From contig CAZKNH010000020.1 in the NCBI GenBank assembly GCA_964553875.1, positions 1 to 41,064 on the forward strand: a stretch of 41,064 bases of DNA. Direction: 5' to 3'. Below, in pieces: positions 40,199-41,064 of the stretch. Numbering within the stretch: position 1 is the stretch's first letter; every line of letters starts with the position of its first letter. This DNA comes from ZC4RG20 sp964553875. Its GTDB lineage: Bacteria > Pseudomonadota > Gammaproteobacteria > Steroidobacterales > Rariloculaceae. Both the position numbers and the translations under genes were made by a program. The notes beneath the pieces are model-generated. The model did not search any database. It was not told where the DNA came from and saw nothing but the letters and a program-made list of their open reading frames with translations.

Positions 40199-41064
40199 TC
40201 AGGGCATGAGCGGCTCGGTCAGGCCGACGGTCCAGCCCTCGAGCCAGTCGTCGGCAACGGAGGTGCCGCCGAGGAACGAAGGCGTCTCGAAGAACGGCGC
40301 GACCGTCGAGACGTCGAAGAGCTGGCCCGTGCCGCCGGGCGACGTGGTGCCGCTCTGGTCGAAGATCTGCGCGCCCGTCGAGTCGGTCAGCAGATCGAGC
40401 GTCCGATAGGCGCGCGTGCCGACGCCGCCGTCGAGGAGCATCGCGGGAAGGTTCGTGTCGACGACGACGTTGTTCGAGTTGTCGTTAGCCGGCACGTCGG
40501 CCGTGCCGCCGCCCGCCAGCCAGGCGGCCAGGTCGAAGCCGGCGTTCATGGAGTCGGGAGCGACCTTCAGCGGTTCCGAGCAGGCGATGACGTTGCTCTT
40601 CGCGATGCTGATACCCGCCTGCGCGGCATCGATCGTCTCCGGGCCCTCCGTGTCCTCGAGCTCGAGGCACTCGTGGCTCGCCATCGCCAGGTCGTTCGAC
40701 GTGACGATCGAGTTGTAGAGCTCGAACCGTGCGCCCTCGCGGAACAGAAGCCCCTCCGCGTCGCCCTTCGAGCTCGGATTCGTGCCTGCGTTCATCGAGA
40801 CGTTCGACGTCACGCACGTCAGGTTGGAGATCCGCAGCAGCGTCGGCGGCGTACCGCCGTCGGAGCGATTCGTCCCCGTATTGTCCCCCTCGATGCAGCG
40901 GTTGCTGCCTGACGTCTGCACGACGACGGCATACTGGATATTGCCCGTGTAGCCTTCGGAATAGTCGATCGAGTCGTCGCCGACGTTGACGGCGACGATG
41001 TGATCGAGATTGACGGCGCCGCCGAACATCTCGAAGCCGTCGTCCTGCGTCGTGTAGACCTGGA
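40199..41064 (-). CDS. Large probable surface/exported protein, C-terminal part (runs off the window edge)
   Basis: The frame is open from the right edge of the window to TGA at 40199, giving at least 288 residues. The segment TTQDDGFEMFGGAVNLDHIV, then VNVGDDSIDYSEGYTGNIQY, resembles the repeated DDGIEFFGGTV...DDSIDxxxGxxGxxQ units of secreted proteins with a right-handed beta-helix that accompany TonB receptors. Later parts are NRSDGGTPPTLLRISNLTCV, EGLLFREGARFELYNSIVTS and the terminal DDWLEGWTVGL. It probably continues far to the right. It is likely expressed with the receptor 76 bases downstream. Function is unknown: substrate capture, adhesion or polymer binding are possibilities. Confidence 0.75.
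   Translation of the reverse strand, partial: QVYTTQDDGFEMFGGAVNLDHIVAVNVGDDSIDYSEGYTGNIQYAVVVQTSGSNRCIEGDNTGTNRSDGGTPPTLLRISNLTCVTSNVSMNAGTNPSSKGDAEGLLFREGARFELYNSIVTSNDLAMASHECLELEDTEGPETIDAAQAGISIAKSNVIACSEPLKVAPDSMNAGFDLAAWLAGGGTADVPANDNSNNVVVDTNLPAMLLDGGVGTRAYRTLDLLTDSTGAQIFDQSGTTSPGGTGQLFDVSTVAPFFETPSFLGGTSVADDWLEGWTVGLTEPLMP

Overview
The window is GC-rich, densely packed chromosomal DNA from a Gram-negative bacterium, most probably a gammaproteobacterium. The support is two TonB-dependent receptors, a trimeric autotransporter, a signal-peptide lipoprotein, a class A acid phosphatase and a complete System I cytochrome c maturation (ccm) locus. A two-enzyme glycine betaine pathway suggests a salt-exposed habitat. 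No rRNA, tRNA or CRISPR array was seen. All assignments come from reading protein motifs and DNA by eye; no database search was run.

Left part (1-12.2 kb) is accessory and eroded. It starts with nested inverted repeats, then the wreck of an arsenic operon: an ArsN2-like acetyltransferase, a frameshifted arsI, and the 3' part of an arsO-like flavin monooxygenase fused onto it. Next comes a YadA-like adhesin on the minus strand with a recent 90-bp internal duplication. A graveyard of at least three insertion-sequence scraps (IS481-like, IS66 tnpB, IS3 orfA) follows, the last one touching the stop codon of a small NTF2-like gene that is divergent from an HxlR regulator. Further on are a TPR-protein tail relic, a class A acid phosphatase, an IS3 orfB scrap, a large TonB receptor, a DODA-type dioxygenase and a glycoside hydrolase family 3 relic whose middle piece is inverted.

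Middle part (12.2-29.5 kb) holds mostly intact genes: a baeRF family 3 protein, a glycine-zipper lipoprotein, a class I glutamine amidotransferase, a universal stress protein next to a DUF155/RMD1 membrane-anchored protein, a GT2-GT4-ModA unit, DUF5996, an exported double VOC protein, an MFS transporter, the betaine methyltransferase pair, an ABC-F ATPase (Uup) and an overlapping fpg-like/dinB repair pair.

Right part (29.5-41 kb) is the ccm locus, transcribed leftward as ccmA-ccmB-[padR-membrane protein]-ccmC-D-E-F-G-H-I. Most junctions from ccmC onward are 4-nt start/stop overlaps. The padR/membrane pair splits an otherwise canonical order. Upstream of ccmA lies a second TonB receptor, preceded by the 3' end of a large probable surface protein that runs off the right edge; the two probably form a transport or attachment pair.

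The most interesting items are the ccm locus split by a PadR/membrane module, the receptor/surface-protein pair at the right edge, the GH3 relic with an inverted piece, the hexapeptide-repeat stalk of the adhesin and the ModA-like protein in a glycosyltransferase operon.
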